Translations under genes and position numbers: made by a program
Notes under the pieces: model-generated
Told to the model about the DNA's origin: nothing
Databases searched by the model: none
What the model saw: only the letters and a program-made list of their open reading frames with translations
Part shown: piece after piece, positions 1 through 10,238 of the stretch
How positions within the stretch are numbered: the stretch's first letter is position 1
How the letters are laid out: every line of letters begins with the position of its first letter
From: Chitinophaga skermanii
GTDB taxonomy: Bacteria; Bacteroidota; Bacteroidia; Chitinophagales; Chitinophagaceae
DNA length: 64,000 bases
Direction: 5' to 3'
NCBI RefSeq assembly: GCF_003259335.1
Contig: NZ_QLLL01000006.1
Span: 1 to 64,000 of the forward strand

Positions 1-3000
1 CCGTTATTGGTTAATGTAACTGTAATAGGCGTAGCTGTAGAAATTCCACTAGGCAGGCTAGCTGTAATGGATTTCGTTTCGCCTTCTTTGATAGAAGTTG
101 GCGCAGTAATGGTGATTACTTTATTCGCAGCAATTGTGCTGGTTTTATCTGCAATACCTACTGTAGTTGTGGCTGTGGATGTTGTACCGAATACGTTTGC
201 ACTGGCAGCGATTTGGAGGTTTTCTAGTCCTTCCAATACATTATCATCTGCACTTGCTGTTAAGGTAAACGAACCTTCATTGCTATTCGCTGGAATCGTT
301 ACGGTTGTTGGGAAGCTGTATTCGCTGGCTTGTAAAGCGGCATCGCTTAATGCACCACGACTTAAGTTCACCGTGATCGCTTCTGTTGTAGTAATATTAC
401 TAGGTAAGCGTACAAACACTTTCGTGCTGTTGCCTTCTAAAATTGTTGTTGAATCGGCTGTTAATGTAATGGCAACATTTGCTGGTATATCGCTGGTTTT
501 ATCTGCAATTAGTAAGGTAATTCCGCTTACTGTATAACCATCGCTATTTGTACCTGTAATTACCAATGTTTCTTCTCTTTCCAATAAATCATCATCCAAA
601 GCAGCAACTGTAAATGTTGTAAAGCTGGAATCTTTCTTAATGGTTACACTTGTAGGTAATGCACTATGGTCGCTAGCCGATGCCGTAGAACTAGCGTTTT
701 TACTCAAATTCACCACAATATCTTTTCCTGCTACAGCACCACTTGGTAAACTTACTGTAACTACTTTAGCCGGATCACCTTCTGTCATACCTAATGGCGA
801 TGCTGTTAAGGCAATAATACCACTCACATCCTCATCTTCAATATCTATATTAATACCACCATTAAAAGTAAATCCATCTGCACTACCTGCTGTTAACTTC
901 AAGGTTTCAGTACCTTCTACTGAATTGTCGGCTATGGGTGAAATGGTAACAAATGCGCTATCGTTATTAGCCGGTATAATGGCTTCCGTTGGAAAACCAC
1001 CGCTAAAGTCGGCCGCTACCGTTGTACTACCATTGTTTACTAAGCTAAATGTAATAGGGTATGTGGTTGAAATACCAGCTGGTAAACGGAATACAATTCT
1101 GCCAGTATTACCTTCTTTAATGCTAGCAGGCGTAGTAATGTTTACTACCCTATTCGCTGCCTTCGTAATGGTTATATCTTTGATGTCTACATCTTCATTA
1201 ATATTATTCGCTGTTCCCCAAACATTTGCTGTAGCATTAATTTCCAAACGCTCATTTCTTTCAAACAAATTATCATCTCCTGTAGCGGTTAATGTGAAAG
1301 ATATTTCGTTGCCGTTTGCAGGAATGGTTACAGTTGCGGGGAAGCTATACTCACTTGCCAATAAAGCGGCATCGCTAGATGCACCACGACTTAATGAGAC
1401 CGTTATAGCTGTTGCTGTTGTAATATTTTCCGGTAACCTTACCCAAACAGTTGCACTATTACCTTCAAATAAACTTGTAGAATCGGATGCGATCGTTAAT
1501 ACCTTGTTAGCCGCTACGGTACTTGTTTTATCGGTAATCGTAAAGCTGATACCATTAATTGTATAACCATTCACATTCGTACCTCGAATCGTTGCTATTT
1601 CATCTCCTTCTAATATATTATCATCTTTCGCAGTAAATGTGAACGATGCACTATTCGTTCCTTGTAGAATTGTAACGCTGGTGGCCGACAAATCAAAGTC
1701 TGTTGCCGCAGCTGTAGAGGCTGCATCTCTTTGCAAGTTCACTACAATGTTCTCCCCTGCCAATACGCTATTCGCTAAGGCAACGGTAACTGTTACCGCT
1801 GTAGCACCTTCTTGTACCGTGGTGGTGGTAGCCGACATGCTAATCGCCTCATCGTAGTTGATTACGCTCATTTCAAGATTACCACTACCATTTACATTGC
1901 CACCGAAAGTAAAGCCTGCTGCTGTTGGTTTCATTTGCAGGTATTCAGTTGGCTCGTGTTTATGGTCTTTCACAGCTTCTACGCTTATCATACCACTTGG
2001 TGCACCTTTCGCAATAACAATCTGTGTTGGCAATCCTCCTACAAAATCAGCAGCATCTACCGATGATGGTACTGCAACTTGACTTAAGCTTACCGTAATA
2101 GGATAACTTGCTGTAATACCAGTTGGTAATGCAGCGGTGATTGTTTTTGTTTCACCTTCCGTAATGCTAGCCGGTACGGTTAAACTAATGACTTTATTCG
2201 CTGGAATCGTGCTAGTTAAATCTTTGATCGTAATAATTGTATCTGCCGATGCAGCAAATCCGTATACGTCGCCACTAACAACAATATCTAAATCTCTTGC
2301 TAATTCTAATATATTATTATCTCCCGTTGCTACTACATCAAACGAGGCTTTCGTTTCACCCGTGTGAATCATCACAGTACTAGGGAAAGTATAAGCGCCC
2401 GCCGGTAAATCGGCCGATGTACCACTGCCAGCCGCAATATTGAAAGTAAGATCTTGGGTAGCTGCTACGTTGCTCGCCAATTTCACCCACACCTTCACGG
2501 TACCACCTTCTAATACTTCAATAGCTTCAGGTTCTAGTTTAATATTCTTATCTCCACTATTATTATCTACCGGTTTATTAATAATGGTAACCGGCACACT
2601 GTAAAAGCTGAAGTATGGAGAGGATAATAATACATAGGCATCCTCGTCACTTTCCTCCTCATCATCATGATCAGGATACAACGTGAAACGGAACTCGCTC
2701 GCGTTTTTCGGGAAGGTAACTTTCGATGGGAAGTTCACAAAGTCGGCTGCTTCGGCAGTTGAACCACCTTCTAAACTTAGATCTAGGTCAAAGTCTTTAC
2801 CGGCAATTTTATTACCTGGTAACGTTACTACGAATGTTACACCAGCAGGGTCGCCTTCTTCTATCGTGAACACGAATGGATCGGTGTACATATTGCCCCA
2901 AGGGTTGCCTGGATCGTAGTCAACATCCTCTACTTCAATTACACCTGGTTCTACGGTAAAACCTTCGGCATAGCCATTCAACCAACATTCTTCTTTGAAC

Positions 3001-4934
3001 TCGATTTTATCATCTAATAAAATAGATAAGTATTCTATGATCGCGCTCGATTCGCCCGGGTTGATGGTAATTTCTGTTGGAATTGGATCGAAGTCGGCAT
3101 TGTCGGTGGTCGATTTTGTAGGATCTACAGAAATCGTCACTTTCAATTCTTCTTCCGTTGTAATACCTGCCGGTAAACTTACACGTACCCAGAAGAAATC
3201 GCCTTCGTAGGCTCCGAGGATATCATCGATTCTAATCACCATATTATCCGGGTTCAAACGTGTTTCATCTACAATGTTCACGTTGGCTTTCGCGAATTTG
3301 GTGAGGCCCGATACGGTAGCTGTGGCTGTTAATTCCAACAGTTGCGTAGGTTTTTCGATGATTTGATCTGTGGCTGCTGTTAAGGTGAAAGTTGCTTCAT
3401 TGCTGCCTGCCGGGATGGTTACGGTGAATGGGAACGGCGTAGCTACTTGGTAATCTTCGTCTTGTGCATCGGTATTGCTGCCTTTGTCGATTGTTACTGT
3501 AATATCTTCGCCCGCGATACCACCGTTTAACTTCACGCGTACTTGCATGCTTTGCCCTTCGTGTAATAAAGTATCGATAGGTTCAAGGGCAATTTTACCA
3601 TTGTCGTCGTCTAAAATAGTATAGGCCGCTATGTTAGCAGCCGGGTCGATGTTGACTAACGGGGTTCCGCTTTCCAACTCGAGTTGCATGCTACGGTTGG
3701 GTTGAAGGGAGGTATTGCCTTTGATAAGAATGTTCGTGATGTCGATTTCTACCGGGGTTGCATATACGTTGGGTTGAATCACTAATGCGCCCAGGTATTC
3801 GTAATCGGTATTCGTTACGCCGGCAGATGTGTGCGGCTTCACTTTAATTTTTAATAATTGTGGTGAAGTAAGTACACCGGTCGACACCCTAATTTTCAGG
3901 CCATCTAGTATATGCGTATCATCCCCTTCTGCCACCCCTACAGAATCGGCTGTAAATCCAACTGTTACGCCAGTACTGTTATTAGCAACAAATGGATCGG
4001 TGTAGTCCAATCCATTGAAAGTAGTATCTAAGCCGTAGCCAACTAATATTCTTTTTGTTTTAGGTTCGTAATATGAGCTACCAAGGGTACCATTGAACTC
4101 GATCATTTTGTGCACCGAAATACCTTTGGATGGTTCCGGGAAGAGCGAGGCGTTGGTAACACTGCGTAATAGGTAACCGGGTACTAGCTTTTCATCGCGC
4201 AAATCGGGGTTGGAAGCGAAGTACGAAGTAAAACCACCCGATGTTCTATATATATGAGCGTCGAATGGTAAGTTGCTACATTCATTCTCTGGTCTATACA
4301 CACGAACAATATCGGGGAGTAATACGGCAGGACCACGGTATTCGTCCCAATTAATTAGCTCTCCTGCTTGCCCCATGCTACAGCCAGAGCCACCCATCCA
4401 AATTCTTTCACTATGGTACAAGTGTACATAGTAAGATTCAGTACCGGGAGGGGCTAAGATTACGTAGTCTAGGAAAAAGTAATTATCTCCTGCTGTATAG
4501 GAGATCGTTGTATTGATGGTATATCTTTTATGATCGAAGTTGCTAACGGTGTCCGTCATGATCACTTGCCATGGCGAAGACACGTCGCCTGTGCCGGTGA
4601 TTTGTGAGATGAAGCGGTTTTGGATGCGGTGTATCGAGGGGCTCCCCGATGCCGATAATCTTTTTTCGAAGATAATGTAAGGCCTGATCCCTTGGTCGCC
4701 CGCAGCGCCGGCCACATTGGCGGCTTCCCAAATGCCGTTCCTACGAACGACGATATTGGTGTCGGTGATTTTGATTGCCAAGCCATCGGTTGTAGTGTTA
4801 CCACCGTTGGGGTTAATGATAGTTCCGCTTTGAGCATAAGCATGGCTCGAAGCACCCACCAAGATCATCAACATGAATAACAACGAAGCATACGCAGCAC
4901 GGAATGCTTTGCATGCAGCTGCAAGCTGTTTCAT
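1..4934 (-). CDS. Giant secreted Calx-beta repeat surface protein (5' part; runs off the left edge)
   Basis: The reading frame is open from an ATG at 4934 to the first base of the window, giving about 1,644 residues with no C-terminus. An N-terminal signal peptide (about residues 1-34, hydrophobic core LLFMLMILVGASS, then AQSG) implies export. Residues 35 to about 400 are a unique region. From about 400 on, Calx-beta-like modules of roughly 115 residues follow one another (typical strings: EGxxxxVxVxLP, ITVxLS, TIPAxxNExSFTLTAxxDDNxLE, IxDKTS). From about residue 790 these fall into a three-module A-B-C super-repeat of 343 residues. Calx-beta modules bind Ca2+ in adhesins and in Na/Ca exchangers; here acidic DD/DE clusters could do so. 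It is probably a T9SS-exported adhesin or gliding-related protein, but the sorting domain would lie outside the window. A TATGTTTG box lies 14 nt upstream. Confidence 0.85.
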   Translation of the reverse strand, partial: MKQLAAACKAFRAAYASLLFMLMILVGASSHAYAQSGTIINPNGGNTTTDGLAIKITDTNIVVRRNGIWEAANVAGAAGDQGIRPYIIFEKRLSASGSPSIHRIQNRFISQITGTGDVSSPWQVIMTDTVSNFDHKRYTINTTISYTAGDNYFFLDYVILAPPGTESYYVHLYHSERIWMGGSGCSMGQAGELINWDEYRGPAVLLPDIVRVYRPENECSNLPFDAHIYRTSGGFTSYFASNPDLRDEKLVPGYLLRSVTNASLFPEPSKGISVHKMIEFNGTLGSSYYEPKTKRILVGYGLDTTFNGLDYTDPFVANNSTGVTVGFTADSVGVAEGDDTHILDGLKIRVSTGVLTSPQLLKIKVKPHTSAGVTNTDYEYLGALVIQPNVYATPVEIDITNILIKGNTSLQPNRSMQLELESGTPLVNIDPAANIAAYTILDDDNGKIALEPIDTLLHEGQSMQVRVKLNGGIAGEDITVTIDKGSNTDAQDEDYQVATPFPFTVTIPAGSNEATFTLTAATDQIIEKPTQLLELTATATVSGLTKFAKANVNIVDETRLNPDNMVIRIDDILGAYEGDFFWVRVSLPAGITTEEELKVTISVDPTKSTTDNADFDPIPTEITINPGESSAIIEYLSILLDDKIEFKEECWLNGYAEGFTVEPGVIEVEDVDYDPGNPWGNMYTDPFVFTIEEGDPAGVTFVVTLPGNKIAGKDFDLDLSLEGGSTAEAADFVNFPSKVTFPKNASEFRFTLYPDHDDEEESDEDAYVLLSSPYFSFYSVPVTIINKPVDNNSGDKNIKLEPEAIEVLEGGTVKVWVKLASNVAATQDLTFNIAAGSGTSADLPAGAYTFPSTVMIHTGETKASFDVVATGDNNILELARDLDIVVSGDVYGFAASADTIITIKDLTSTIPANKVISLTVPASITEGETKTITAALPTGITASYPITVSLSQVAVPSSVDAADFVGGLPTQIVIAKGAPSGMISVEAVKDHKHEPTEYLQMKPTAAGFTFGGNVNGSGNLEMSVINYDEAISMSATTTTVQEGATAVTVTVALANSVLAGENIVVNLQRDAASTAAATDFDLSATSVTILQGTNSASFTFTAKDDNILEGDEIATIRGTNVNGYTINGISFTITDKTSTVAANKVLTIASDSTSLFEGNSATVWVRLPENITTATAITVSLSRGASSDAALLASEYSFPATVTIPANGNEISFTLTATGDDNLFERNERLEINATANVWGTANNINEDVDIKDITITKAANRVVNITTPASIKEGNTGRIVFRLPAGISTTYPITFSLVNNGSTTVAADFSGGFPTEAIIPANNDSAFVTISPIADNSVEGTETLKLTAGSADGFTFNGGINIDIEDEDVSGIIALTASPLGMTEGDPAKVVTVSLPSGAVAGKDIVVNLSKNASSTASASDHSALPTSVTIKKDSSFTTFTVAALDDDLLEREETLVITGTNSDGYTVSGITLLIADKTSDIPANVAITLTADSTTILEGNSTKVFVRLPSNITTTEAITVNLSRGALSDAALQASEYSFPTTVTIPANSNEGSFTLTASADDNVLEGLENLQIAASANVFGTTSTATTTVGIADKTSTIAANKVITITAPTSIKEGETKSITASLPSGISTATPITVTLTNN

Positions 4935-4948
4935 AGGATAGGATAGGA

Positions 4949-4956
4949 CAAACATA
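4949..4956 (-). promoter_or_regulatory. -7 promoter box (TATGTTTG) of the Calx-beta gene
   Basis: Exact match to the Bacteroidota TAnnTTTG element on the minus strand, 14 nt before the ATG at 4934. The leader between them contains a short ATAGG-type repeat. No convincing -33 TTG was located. Confidence 0.5.
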
Positions 4957-5498
4957 AAAAATCAAAATTTCTTTATAATGACAATACTATAAAGGATCGC
5001 TTCCTCGTTAATAAGCTACTACTTGCGTGTGTATAGGTTTACATATTCCTAAAAACTCGTTACAGCATATGTCGCCTCGATGGCCTTTTACAAGGCACTA
5101 CTTTTCCGCGCTTTCACAATAGCGACCAATAAAAAATTGCTGAAGCTCCTACCTCGGGGTTGAATTATTCTAATCTTCTGCTTTCAAAACCTTCCTATTA
5201 GTCTATTTTCCAATCTATAGGAGAAATGGTACATATGTATGTAATAGAATTCGTGCAATCTATATACTACAATAAGCAAATCTATATTATTTATTATATT
5301 AAAACAAATAAACTTGCGTGTATTTTATACTATCTGGGTTGATTTTGAGGTTATTAAGCATTAAAAGTTACTTGCTGACTTGGATTTGAAAGGGCAAAAT
5401 AAAGGGGTGGATAAGAAGAGATAAGCCCTTGTTATCGAATTGATTCACACTCACCGCGGTATAGGTCAAAAACATTATGGAATAAGTTAAAATAACGG

Positions 5499-5506
5499 TA
5501 ACTTTG
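5499..5506 (+). promoter_or_regulatory. -7 promoter box (TAACTTTG) of ahcY
   Basis: Exact TAnnTTTG match ending 16 nt before the ahcY ATG. The leader is short and A/T-rich, without a Shine-Dalgarno sequence, as is usual in this phylum. Confidence 0.6.
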
Positions 5507-5522
5507 CGAAAAATTTATTAGC

Positions 5523-6851
5523 ATGTCTATCGTTGCAAATTCAAAAATAGATTTAAGCTTGCCTTACAAAGTAAAAGACATGTCTCTTGCTGAATGGGGC
5601 CGTAAAGAAATCGAACTAGCTGAAGCAGAAATGCCAGGCTTGATGAGCTTAAGAGAAGAATATGGTGCTGCACAACCATTGAAAGGTGCTCGTATCGCCG
5701 GTTGCTTACACATGACAATCCAAACAGCGGTTTTGATCGAAACTTTAGTAGCATTAGGTGCTGAAGTTCGTTGGAGCTCTTGTAATATATTCTCTACGCA
5801 AGATCACGCTGCTGCTGCTGTTGCTGCTGCAGGTGTACCTGTTTTCGCTTGGAAAGGTTTGAATGAAGAAGAATTTGACTGGTGTATTGAACAAACCCTT
5901 TTCTTTGGTAGCGAAGACCGTCCTTTGAACATGATCTTGGATGATGGTGGTGATTTAACGAACATGGTGTTCGATAAATACACAGAATTAATCCAACACG
6001 TGAAAGGTTTGAGCGAAGAAACTACAACAGGCGTTCACCGCTTGTACGAAAGAATGAAAAACGGTTCTTTACCAATCCCTGCGATCAATATCAACGACTC
6101 TGTTACTAAATCTAAATTCGATAATAAATACGGTTGCCGCGAATCTTGTGTGGATGCAATCCGCCGCGCTACCGACGTTATGATCGCTGGTAAAGTAGCT
6201 GTTGTTGCCGGTTTTGGTGACGTAGGTAAAGGTTCTGCTGAATCTTTAGCTGGTGCAGGTGCGCGTGTTATCGTTACTGAAATCGATCCTATCTGTGCTT
6301 TGCAAGCTGCTATGGAAGGTTATGAAGTGAAAAGAATGGCGGATGCTGTGAAAGAGGCTGATATCATTGTTACCACTACAGGTTGCCGCGATATCATCAC
6401 CGGCGAACACTTCAAAGCAATGAAAGACAAAGCGATCGTTTGTAACATCGGTCACTTCGATATCGAAATCGACGTTGCTTGGTTGAACAAAAACTACGGT
6501 AATACCAAAGTAGAAATCAAACCACAAGTTGATAAATATACCATTGATGGTAAAGACATTATCTTGCTCGCTGAAGGTCGTCTCGTGAACCTCGGTTGTG
6601 CAACTGGTCACCCATCTTTCGTAATGTCTAACTCCTTCACCAACCAAACATTGGCGCAATTGGAACTTTGGGCTAACCACGGTAATTACGAAAACAAAGT
6701 ATACGTGCTTCCTAAACACCTCGATGAAAAAGTAGCACGCTTACACTTGAAGAAAATTGGCGTAGAACTCGATACGTTAACGACTGTACAATCTGAATAC
6801 CTCGGTATTCCAGTAGCGGGTCCTTACAAACCTGATTACTACCGTTACTAG
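5523..6851 (+). CDS. ahcY: S-adenosylhomocysteine hydrolase (adenosylhomocysteinase)
   Basis: Cytosolic NAD-dependent enzyme that splits S-adenosylhomocysteine into adenosine and homocysteine, closing the methyl cycle. The 442-residue length suits the bacterial family. Visible signatures: SVTKSKFDN with the catalytic Lys/Asp pair (K196, D200), the NAD-binding [11 protein letters not shown] (about 226-236), [10 protein letters not shown], and the family-typical KPDYYRY C-terminus. The start gives the expected N-terminus, and a -7 box lies just upstream. It is followed by its own strong hairpin terminator, so it looks monocistronic. Codon use is that of a highly expressed gene (many GGT, GCT and CGT codons). 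Confidence 0.97.
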   Translation: MSIVANSKIDLSLPYKVKDMSLAEWGRKEIELAEAEMPGLMSLREEYGAAQPLKGARIAGCLHMTIQTAVLIETLVALGAEVRWSSCNIFSTQDHAAAAVAAAGVPVFAWKGLNEEEFDWCIEQTLFFGSEDRPLNMILDDGGDLTNMVFDKYTELIQHVKGLSEETTTGVHRLYERMKNGSLPIPAININDSVTKSKFDNKYGCRESCVDAIRRATDVMIAGKVAVVAGFGDVGKGSAESLAGAGARVIVTEIDPICALQAAMEGYEVKRMADAVKEADIIVTTTGCRDIITGEHFKAMKDKAIVCNIGHFDIEIDVAWLNKNYGNTKVEIKPQVDKYTIDGKDIILLAEGRLVNLGCATGHPSFVMSNSFTNQTLAQLELWANHGNYENKVYVLPKHLDEKVARLHLKKIGVELDTLTTVQSEYLGIPVAGPYKPDYYRY

Positions 6852-6877
6852 TCGACGTAACAATCCAAATAGTTTTG

Positions 6878-6914
6878 AAAATCGCCATGGTGAATGCTTT
6901 GCCATGGCGATTTT
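6878..6914 (+). terminator. Rho-independent terminator of ahcY
   Basis: Perfect 13-bp stem (AAAATCGCCATGG / CCATGGCGATTTT) with an 11-nt loop, ending in a T-run, 27 nt after the ahcY stop. It lies upstream of the pdxJ promoter box. Confidence 0.85.
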
Positions 6915-6968
6915 TATTTCCACTGCCGTTGGTACAATTTTTAGTTTTTACATCCTTGTACAAACCCG

Positions 6969-6976
6969 TAATTTTG
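6969..6976 (+). promoter_or_regulatory. -7 promoter box (TAATTTTG) of pdxJ, nearly leaderless
   Basis: Exact TAnnTTTG match ending only 5 nt before the pdxJ ATG at 6982. It fixes the pdxJ start: longer in-frame starts upstream would lie before the promoter and inside the ahcY terminator. Confidence 0.6.
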
Positions 6977-6981
6977 CAAAC

Positions 6982-7713
6982 ATGACGAAGCTGAGTGTTA
7001 ACATCAACAAATTTGCAACCCTGCGTAATGCAAGAGGTGGCAACATGCCAGACCTATTAAAAGTGGCTGCCGACTGCGAACGCTTTGGCGCCGATGGCAT
7101 TACCGTTCACCCCCGTCCAGATGAACGCCATATTCGCTACCAAGATGTACGCGACTTACGTCCCATCGTAAAAACGGAGTTTAATATCGAAGGTTATCCT
7201 TCACCAGATTTTATGGATTTAGTGCTGGAAGTAAAGCCAGAACAGTGTACGTTGGTGCCAGATCCACCAGGGGTATTAACTTCAAATACTGGTTGGGATA
7301 CTATTCGTTACCAATCATTTTTAAGAGATGCTATTAGCGCCCTAAAGGCTGCCGGTATCCGTGTGTCTATCTTCTTGAATGCAGATGTGCAAATGGTAGA
7401 ACCCGCTAAAACAACAGGTGCAGATCGTATCGAATTGTATACAGGGCCTTACGCCGAAGAATACCACAACGCGCTTACACAACCGCAAAACTTAGCGTTG
7501 TTCAACGACTATAAAAACACCGCACGCGAAGCGTCTAATATCGGGCTTGAACTGAATGCTGGCCACGATCTTAACTTGGACAACCTCCGCTACTTTAAGC
7601 TGCATATCCCGCAACTCAAAGAAGTATCCATCGGCCATGCCCTCGTTTGCGATGCTATCTACTTAGGTTTAGAAAATACCATCCAACTTTACAAGCGATT
7701 GTTAGTTGACTAA
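6982..7713 (+). CDS. pdxJ: Pyridoxine 5'-phosphate synthase
   Basis: Condenses 1-deoxy-D-xylulose 5-phosphate with 3-amino-2-oxopropyl phosphate to form pyridoxine 5'-phosphate, the last step of the DXP-dependent vitamin B6 route. The 243-residue product has the family pattern MTKLSVNINKFATLRNARGG at the N-terminus, then ADGITVHPRPDERHI, EFNIEGYPS, RVSIFLNAD, RIELYTGPYA and GLELNAGHDLN. It folds as a TIM barrel and acts as a cytosolic octamer in known homologues. The frame stays open upstream to 6904, but that would overlap the ahcY terminator. It converges on the ABC permease gene, with a shared hairpin in the 20-nt gap. Confidence 0.95.
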   Translation: MTKLSVNINKFATLRNARGGNMPDLLKVAADCERFGADGITVHPRPDERHIRYQDVRDLRPIVKTEFNIEGYPSPDFMDLVLEVKPEQCTLVPDPPGVLTSNTGWDTIRYQSFLRDAISALKAAGIRVSIFLNADVQMVEPAKTTGADRIELYTGPYAEEYHNALTQPQNLALFNDYKNTAREASNIGLELNAGHDLNLDNLRYFKLHIPQLKEVSIGHALVCDAIYLGLENTIQLYKRLLVD

Positions 7714-7723
7714 GCATATAAAA

Positions 7724-7754
7724 AAACAACTGGCTAATATTTAGCCAGTTGTTT
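7724..7754. terminator. Bidirectional terminator between pdxJ and the ABC permease gene
   Basis: Perfect 13-bp stem AAACAACTGGCTA / TAGCCAGTTGTTT with a 5-nt loop, flanked by A-run and T-run. One arm overlaps the last codons of the convergent permease gene. Confidence 0.8.
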
Positions 7755-9419
7755 CCATGATGTTTCTTTAAAGTTCATATACAATAGGTAAAACCCTCCA
7801 AGCGACAACAACAGCAACCCCCAAATCAAATACACCGACAAAATACTCGCCAGGTAATGCAGCCCGCCCAAAGCACCCGGTATAATCAATATCATCAACC
7901 CACGCATAAAGCCTCCCCCACTCTTATCTGTTTCCACCTTTACCGAGAAAGGGAAACGACGTAAGTAAAACTTCGCTAAGAACAAGTTCGTTAATGCCAC
8001 ATTCACAAATCCCAATAACAAGTTCGGAATAGCCTGGTAGCCCCACACACCAATTGTAACAGCTGTAATGCAGATATAAATCGGTACAAAAAACTTCAAT
8101 AAAGCCGCCTTAAACGAACCCATGAGTATATCGCCCGGCGTTTGAATAGGTGTAGCGAAATAAATCCAAGCACTCTTATATTTATCAGTATACGCTATGT
8201 TGCTAATGGCACTAATAAACCCGAGCGTAGAAGCATAGATCAGAATAATGTAAGCATGCGATTGCGTAAGCTTATCCATAAACTCGTTGAACGACAACTT
8301 CTTCCCATTCATCGAGGAAAAAACAATCACAAAAAAATAGATAACAATATATGCTAACGATGGGTACACCTTCAACTTAAACTCGCGCGTACGCCCCGTT
8401 AACAACCACGATATTTCAAAGCCCATACGTTCGGCATTATTGCCCGTAAATAGGTTCGCTAAGCGTTTATATAATGGTGTACGCGTAACTTGCTCTTGCG
8501 TAACCTTTACCGGTTCACTACTACTACCGCTAATACTTGCCAACTTCGCATTAAAACTCGGTGCAAATACTTTGATTACAAGCCAAATACAAACCAATGG
8601 TACCACCACTGTTAGTACTGTAAATAGCATGAAAATACCTTTTGCATCGCCGGTAATTAACCATTTATAGGTACCCGCAAACCAAGTAGGAGGCGCGAAA
8701 TAGAAGAAAGGATAATCCAACAAGTTGATATTCACAGCACCGAGCTTAGAAATCATACGCGGCAGGATATTGTATATGCCAAATACTAAAATGGTAAACG
8801 CAATTTGGATATAATTGATGATCTCTTTGAACTTCGTTGGCGTAGTTACTTTTAGGGCAATAACATACACCGCGTTCACTGTAAACACTACAAATAAAGC
8901 CGCAAAGAAAACTAATGCTAGGAACAATAACGCCCCTACTACCGAATGATAGCCGAATATGATATAGAAGAATGCCGGCAAACTCGAAGGCAAAATAATC
9001 TTCGACATATGTATACCTATGTGTAATAAACGCGAGAACAACACTGTTCTATCATTTACCGGCTTCGGTAAAATGATGTAGTTATCTTTTACATCAATTA
9101 GCACATGTGTAAAATCTGAAATCAACGTAATGGCTAACATAACCATGAACATGAAAAAGTACACGGTTAAGTTCAAGAGCGGATCATCGCTTATGCTGAA
9201 GGCCATTAAATAAAACAAGCCCATCAAACCCGAAATAAAGATCAGTACATACGTGGCATTCTTACTCTCTTTCTGCTTCTTATGATTAAGGTTCATCGGC
9301 CTACGATCGTCCATCATTAGCTTCGTTTGCAAAATAACTTGCAACTGCAAAGGATCAACCCCCAGCTTGCGCCATACAGGGTTGAATAATGCTACTAAGT
9401 ATAAATAGAATTTAGCCAT
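7734..9419 (-). CDS. ABC exporter permease subunit (large integral membrane protein)
   Basis: A 561-residue polytopic membrane protein with about 12-14 hydrophobic segments, for example the pairs around residues 55-105, 135-190 and 455-555. Polar linkers separate them, including a charged loop near residue 300 (SSEPVKVTQEQVTR). It starts 5 nt after the ATP-binding subunit gene on the same strand, so the two proteins very likely form one transporter. The substrate is unknown. Its architecture resembles large ABC-2/Ecs-like permeases found in Bacteroidota rather than a MacB/FtsX type, because no large periplasmic domain is visible. Assignment as transporter partner: high; family name: uncertain. 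Confidence 0.75.
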   Translation of the reverse strand: MAKFYLYLVALFNPVWRKLGVDPLQLQVILQTKLMMDDRRPMNLNHKKQKESKNATYVLIFISGLMGLFYLMAFSISDDPLLNLTVYFFMFMVMLAITLISDFTHVLIDVKDNYIILPKPVNDRTVLFSRLLHIGIHMSKIILPSSLPAFFYIIFGYHSVVGALLFLALVFFAALFVVFTVNAVYVIALKVTTPTKFKEIINYIQIAFTILVFGIYNILPRMISKLGAVNINLLDYPFFYFAPPTWFAGTYKWLITGDAKGIFMLFTVLTVVVPLVCIWLVIKVFAPSFNAKLASISGSSSEPVKVTQEQVTRTPLYKRLANLFTGNNAERMGFEISWLLTGRTREFKLKVYPSLAYIVIYFFVIVFSSMNGKKLSFNEFMDKLTQSHAYIILIYASTLGFISAISNIAYTDKYKSAWIYFATPIQTPGDILMGSFKAALLKFFVPIYICITAVTIGVWGYQAIPNLLLGFVNVALTNLFLAKFYLRRFPFSVKVETDKSGGGFMRGLMILIIPGALGGLHYLASILSVYLIWGLLLLSLGGFYLLYMNFKETSWKQLAKY

Positions 9420-9424
9420 GGTAC

Positions 9425-10207
9425 TTAGTTTTTAAATGCATTAATAAACTCGTCGGCCATGGAACTCAAATTCTCTTTACCTGTTAATTGCGCAAAGATG
9501 TTTTCCAACGTATCGCCCTCGCTTTGCTTCAGTTCTTCAAACGTAGCATTGGCTACTATTTCACCATTATTCAGCAGCACAATTCTATCCGATACTTTCT
9601 CTACCACGTCCATCATATGCGAGCAATAGAAAATCGTTTTACCTTCTTTCTTTAAGAGGGTCATGATCTCTTTTACGATAATTACAGCGTTGGCATCGAG
9701 GCCGCTGAGGGGTTCGTCGAGAATCACAATTTGCGGGTTGTGTAATAAGCCGGCTGTGATGAGCACTTTCTGGCGCATCCCTTTCGAGAATGTATCCATT
9801 CTTTGGAAGCGGTTATCGTGCAACCCAAAGGCTGTAAGCATTTTAACGGCTCGTTCTTCGATCGTGGCAGGCTCCATACCGTATAATAAGCCGGTGAAAT
9901 TGAGGTACTCCATGGGTGTGAGCACATCGTAAATCTCGGCGTTCTCGGGTACATAGCCAATGATCTTTTTAATATCGAGGGCTTGGGTACGTAAATCCAT
10001 TCCAGCGATGTTTACTTCCCCTTCAAAATCGGTGATTAAACCTATCAACGTTTTTACAGTGGTAGATTTACCGGCGCCGTTAGGGCCAATATAACCAATT
10101 ACTTGACCAGGGTAAACAGTGAGGTTAATGTCTTTTAAAACAACTTTATCGTCGTAAGATTTACCCAAATGGTGAATGGAAATGATGGGTGTTGCGTCTT
10201 GTTGCAT
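9425..10207 (-). CDS. ABC transporter ATP-binding protein
   Basis: A 260-residue nucleotide-binding subunit. Walker A is GPNGAGKSTT (about 38-47), the signature motif is degenerate (TFSKGMRQKV in place of LSGGQ), Walker B is IVILDEPLSGLD, and the H-loop is YCSHMMDVVE. The KGMRQK signature is typical of ABC-2 type exporters (NatA/CcmA/EcsA-like). It lies 31 nt downstream of porQ and 5 nt upstream of the permease gene, so porQ, ATPase and permease look like one operon. It energises export of an unidentified substrate at the cytoplasmic membrane. Confidence 0.92.
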   Translation of the reverse strand: MQQDATPIISIHHLGKSYDDKVVLKDINLTVYPGQVIGYIGPNGAGKSTTVKTLIGLITDFEGEVNIAGMDLRTQALDIKKIIGYVPENAEIYDVLTPMEYLNFTGLLYGMEPATIEERAVKMLTAFGLHDNRFQRMDTFSKGMRQKVLITAGLLHNPQIVILDEPLSGLDANAVIIVKEIMTLLKKEGKTIFYCSHMMDVVEKVSDRIVLLNNGEIVANATFEELKQSEGDTLENIFAQLTGKENLSSMADEFINAFKN

Positions 10208-10238
10208 AGTTAACGATTAAATGATGTTGAATGCAGTA

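Larger units (their letters stand above)
4935..5522. other. Intergenic region between divergent Calx-beta gene and ahcY
   Basis: AT-rich, 588 bp. It holds the two divergent promoter boxes near its ends. I see no ORF of gene-like composition, no RNA gene and no repeat in the middle. Confidence 0.6.

Noticed and set aside
7-3210. Plus-strand ORFs of 70-308 codons at the left edge (for example 640-1566)
   Set aside because: They are antisense shadows of the long open minus-strand frame that encodes the Calx-beta protein; their Val/Leu/Ala-rich products come from repeat DNA read in the wrong frame.
6246-6719. 157-codon ORF antisense to ahcY
   Set aside because: Shadow frame of a strongly codon-biased gene.
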